7,452 nucleotides of DNA from Pseudomonadota bacterium (GTDB lineage: Bacteria; Pseudomonadota; Alphaproteobacteria; Acetobacterales; Acetobacteraceae). Location: positions 1-7,452 of the forward strand of contig JAJYFW010000079.1 of assembly GCA_021785335.1 (NCBI GenBank). The letters run 5' to 3'. Below the pieces are notes generated by a model. The model ran no database searches, had not been told where the DNA came from, and saw only the letters and a list, made by a program, of their open reading frames with translations. Positions 5,811 through 7,452 of this stretch are shown here, piece by piece (the first letter of the stretch is position 1; each line of letters starts with the position of its first letter). The translations under genes were made by a program, and so were the position numbers.

Positions 5811-6034
5811 GCGCGGAGCCCACCAGCAGCGCCACGGCGATCGGCGTCCCCCGCCGCACCACTTCGCCGGCCTCGCGGACGGACCATGGAAGCAGCCACG
5901 GGGACAGAGACGCGCGAGCGGAACCCCGGCGGACCACCAGGACCGGCCCGCGTCGTGACGTTGTTCCAGGTCGGGAGCTTCCAGGCTGGGGGAGCTGGGA
6001 TGCCCATCGCAACGGGCATAAATGGCGCGCGTCT
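5811..6034 (-). pseudogene. Decayed second cpaA (prepilin peptidase) remnant
   Basis: In the same position relative to pilin B as cpaA is to pilin A. Translated on the minus strand from about 6046, GDPARRAPFMPVAMG aligns with GDPAMSTLLAPIAMG of cpaA, and TWNNVTTR with AWNDVATR. The start ATG corresponds to AGA (6032-6034). The first catalytic Asp is Asn. A 15-bp insertion repeats TTCCAGG on the plus strand. The region holding MGGGDVKL is gone. In another frame RRGTPIAVALLVGSAL (about 5815-5860) weakly resembles RRGSLPYGVAIAAGGWIAL near the cpaA C-terminus, suggesting an internal deletion plus frameshift. The N-terminal match (5948-6046) is solid; the C-terminal one is tentative. No functional peptidase can be made from it. 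Confidence 0.65.
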
Positions 6035-6112
6035 GGCCGGGTCCCCGCATCGCGGAACCCAGCGCAAAAGGCCTGATCGAAAAAGCAGCCCTCGAGCCAG
6101 AACCCGCCGGTG

Positions 6113-6149
6113 ACCGCGGCGCGATCGATATGCCCGCGCATCGAACGCG
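6113..6149. repeat. Conserved 37-bp element, copy B
   Basis: Counterpart of 4592-4628 with four mismatches. It sits upstream of the dead cpaA start at the same distance as in copy A (offset 1521 vs 1522 for the start codon). Confidence 0.5.
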
Positions 6150-6219
6150 TCCCGGCCCCGCGATACGCGGAAAAGGACTCAGCCGCCCTCCCCGCCTGAC
6201 GCGGGAGCCGGAGGATCAA

Positions 6220-6247
6220 CGCCGGCGCGGGGTGTCACGCGCCGGCG
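6220..6247 (-). terminator. Hairpin downstream of pilin B
   Basis: Perfect 10-bp inverted repeat CGCCGGCGCG / CGCGCCGGCG with an 8-base loop, starting 21 bases after the pilin B stop on the minus strand. TTGATCC follows, with no U-run. It has the same loop core (TGACACCC) and placement as the hairpin after pilin A. Probable partial terminator or mRNA 3' stabiliser. Confidence 0.6.
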
Positions 6248-6268
6248 ATGTTCTTCTCCTCGGGTCGG

Positions 6269-6454
6269 TTACAGGCTCGCGCTCACGTTGCCGAACACGG
6301 TCCCGACCTTGCCACCGAGCGTCGCGGCGGCGCCGGCGACCACGGCAACGATACCAACGGCGAGCACCGCGTATTCCACCGCGCTGATCCCCTTGCGGTC
6401 CTTCATCAGCGCGAACAGGCGGGGCGCATAAACAGCAGTCAGGGTCGTAAGCAT
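6269..6454 (-). CDS. Flp type IVb pilin, copy B
   Basis: Second pilin gene, 61 residues, with the same leader (cut after Gly22), the same ISAVEYAVLAVGIVAVVAG assembly segment with Glu5-Tyr6, and a tail ending FGNVSASL. It is intact and has its own GGAGAGGA ribosome site 8 bases before ATG 6452-6454, its own structured leader and its own upstream control region. It is therefore very likely expressed, in the same direction as copy A and the rest of the tad locus. Unlike copy A it is followed by a dead cpaA, so it would depend on the peptidase made from 3940-4512. The two residue differences lie at the C-terminal end, the part likely to be exposed on the filament; whether this matters is unknown. 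Confidence 0.92.
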   Translation of the reverse strand: MLTTLTAVYAPRLFALMKDRKGISAVEYAVLAVGIVAVVAGAAATLGGKVGTVFGNVSASL

Positions 6455-6462
6455 GTCCAGTG

Positions 6463-6470
6463 TCCTCTCC
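6463..6470 (-). promoter_or_regulatory. Ribosome binding site fixing the pilin B start
   Basis: GGAGAGGA on the minus strand, 8 bases before ATG 6452-6454, identical to copy A. Confidence 0.75.
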
Positions 6471-6475
6471 GGGTT

Positions 6476-6566
6476 ATGGCCCCTGCCGCACCATGCGACC
6501 GGAACCGATTGGGTGTCGTCCGAAGCGCGAAGTGCCCTCGTTACGCTCTTGCACCCTTTCGCTTCG
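6476..6566 (-). promoter_or_regulatory. Structured 5' leader of pilin B
   Basis: CGAAGCG (6560-6566) pairs with CGCTTCG (6521-6527). Inside, AAG and TGC can pair with CTT and GCA around a GG bulge. The small stem before the ribosome site keeps pairing because its only change turns a U-A pair into U-G. All changes relative to copy A in the large hairpin fall in the 3' arm, yet a stem remains. Confidence 0.5.
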
Positions 6567-6681
6567 TTCATGATCATCGAATGAACACTGGAGCGGATCA
6601 AGGAGACTTTTATGAAGCGCGCCGCCGGCTCTGGCGGCCTGCAAGCATCTTCTTTGCAGATGCCCCGCAGCCTGCGTCACA

Positions 6682-6700
6682 TTTGTTAAATCAGCCTTAG
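6682..6700 (-). promoter_or_regulatory. CtrA-like site upstream of pilin B
   Basis: Minus strand CTAA-N7-TTAAC, one mismatch from TTAA-N7-TTAA, at the place homologous to 5251-5269. Short motif; tentative. Confidence 0.3.
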
Positions 6701-6721
6701 CGCCTCACTTTTGAGAAAGCG

Positions 6722-6768
6722 CAAGATCTGGGGCCGGGCCGCCGTGCTGGCTCAAGACGTTGGAGTCC
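6722..6768. promoter_or_regulatory. 31-bp-phased element pair I, copy B (one half degenerate)
   Basis: Elements at 6722-6737 (CAAGATCTGGGGCCGG, core eroded) and 6753-6768 (CAAGACGTTGGAGTCC), 31 bp apart, 268-314 bp upstream of the pilin B start. Homologous to 5292-5338. Confidence 0.5.
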
Positions 6769-6848
6769 TTGCCTGCGCGAAGCCACGATCGCCCGTCCGC
6801 TCGGGATCGTGCCGCGACACGCGGCCAATCCGAGGCGACAAGCAGCGA

Positions 6849-6914
6849 AAAAATGCAACAAGTGAAGTTTTGTGCCGGTCAACATCAGATCACTTTCAGT
6901 TCGCCTCCTTAACG
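6849..6914. promoter_or_regulatory. Conserved 66-bp upstream block, copy B
   Basis: Counterpart of 5420-5485 with six differences. It keeps perfect AAGTGA/TCACTT arms, TTGACC (minus strand) where copy A has TTAACC, and the TTAACG end. Confidence 0.5.
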
Positions 6915-6940
6915 TTCCCGCCGCTCCGGCCCGAGAGACA

Positions 6941-6987
6941 CAAAATCCGGGAGTCCGCGAGCCTGTCCCAACATCATCATGGAGTCC
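6941..6987. promoter_or_regulatory. 31-bp-phased element pair II, copy B
   Basis: Elements at 6941-6956 (CAAAATCCGGGAGTCC) and 6972-6987 (CATCATCATGGAGTCC), 31 bp apart, 487-533 bp upstream of the pilin B start. The second is followed by TGGCGACTCGC, matching copy A. Confidence 0.55.
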
Positions 6988-7128
6988 TGGCGACTCGCGG
7001 CCCCGGCTGTGCTTTCCGCCACGCCGGTCATGCCGTTGCCGGACCATCTCGTTGCCAACCCGTTCCTCTCCCCGTCCCTCCGCCCCGGCGGCTGCATCGC
7101 TGCGGTTCCACGGCGGCAAACATCGCGC

Positions 7129-7140
7129 TAACCTTGCCGC
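7129..7140 (+). promoter_or_regulatory. Possible -10 box for a leaderless pcp transcript
   Basis: TAACCT ends 6 bases before ATG 7141, and there is no ribosome binding sequence upstream. Transcription starting at or next to the ATG would explain both. The -35 region is not recognisable, so this is weak. Confidence 0.25.
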
Positions 7141-7452
7141 ATGCGCCTGCTCCTCACCGGCTTCGAACCCTTCGCGGGTGACACCCGCAACCCCTCGGCC
7201 GACCTCGTCGCCGCCATCGCCGCAGCACCACCGCCGGACCTCACGCTCGCCACCGCCATCCTGCCGGTCGCCTTCGCGCGCCTCGACGCCGCGCTGGACG
7301 CCGCAATCGCCGCCGCGGCGCCGGACGTGGTGCTCGCGCTCGGCCTCGCCGGCGGCCGCACGGAGCTCTCGGTGGAGCGCGTCGCCGTCAACCTCGACGA
7401 CGCCCGCATCGCGGACAACGATGGCGACCAGCCGCTCGACCGCCCGGTCGTC
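7141..7452 (+). CDS. pcp: Pyroglutamyl peptidase I, partial (3' end beyond right edge)
   Basis: Cytoplasmic cysteine peptidase (family C15) that removes N-terminal pyroglutamate from peptides. The first 104 residues are visible. They open with the family hallmark MRLLLTGFEPFAGDTRNPSA, continue with ILPVAFARLDAAL (40-52) and reach LALGLAGGRTELSVERVAVN (65-84), followed by DDARIADNDGDQP. Glu79 in SVERVAVN corresponds to the catalytic glutamate (Glu81 in Bacillus enzymes). The catalytic Cys and His lie past the window edge. The ATG matches the usual family start; no ribosome site precedes it. The gene is transcribed away from the pilin locus and has no functional link to it. The intergenic region carries pilin B's upstream elements, the nearest (7032-7054) about 90-110 bp from this start. 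Confidence 0.92.
   Translation, partial: MRLLLTGFEPFAGDTRNPSADLVAAIAAAPPPDLTLATAILPVAFARLDAALDAAIAAAAPDVVLALGLAGGRTELSVERVAVNLDDARIADNDGDQPLDRPVV

Noticed and set aside
5461..6219. Minus-strand frame of 252 codons and an overlapping 195-codon frame between the pilins
   Set aside because: Neither matches a family along its length. Parts are readable as frameshifted cpaA remnant, and the rest lies over the duplicated upstream region of pilin A.

Overview
The window is GC-rich (roughly two thirds G+C by eye) and looks like a chromosomal segment of an alphaproteobacterium, most probably a sphingomonad. That assignment rests on recollection of protein style and gene order (very small CpaD-like lipoprotein, Pro/Ala-rich CpaC, order pilin-cpaA-cpaB-cpaC-lipoprotein-cpaE), not on a database search. 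Almost everything is on the minus strand and belongs to one tad/Flp type IVb pilus locus. A second, divergent gene starts at the right edge.

Reading the minus strand right to left: Flp pilin copy B (6269-6454); a decayed remnant of a cpaA prepilin peptidase gene (about 5811-6034); Flp pilin copy A (4838-5023); then a tight operon of cpaA (3940-4512), cpaB (3064-3936), cpaC (1106-3067), a 116-residue CpaD-like lipoprotein gene (748-1098) and the 5' two thirds or so of cpaE (1-745, running off the left edge). Gaps in the operon are -4 to +7 bp, so translation is probably coupled. Together they encode the pilin subunit, the peptidase that matures it, the SAF-domain assembly protein, the outer-membrane secretin, a probable secretin-associated lipoprotein and the MinD/ParA-like localisation ATPase. 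The motor ATPase (cpaF) and the TadB/TadC platform genes would be expected beyond the left edge. On the plus strand, 7141-7452 is the start of pcp, pyroglutamyl peptidase I.

The most interesting part is 4513-7140. The pilin, its leader, its downstream hairpin, the start of cpaA and about 600 bp of upstream DNA occur twice in tandem, offset by about 1.43 kb. Copy A still feeds a working cpaA; in copy B cpaA is dead (start codon, first catalytic Asp and GGGD box all lost). The pilin plus leader are nearly identical between copies while most of the flanks have diverged, which points to gene conversion or strong selection. The upstream regions keep islands of conservation: a 16-bp element (CANNATNNGGGAGTCC) present as two pairs per copy, always spaced exactly 31 bp; a 66-bp block about 91% identical; TTAA half-sites resembling CtrA sites; two leader hairpins; and a strong cluster of GANTC sites, the CcrM methylation target of alphaproteobacteria. 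I read this as a conserved, possibly cell-cycle-linked control region for pilin expression. The 31-bp-phased element does not match any operator I know.
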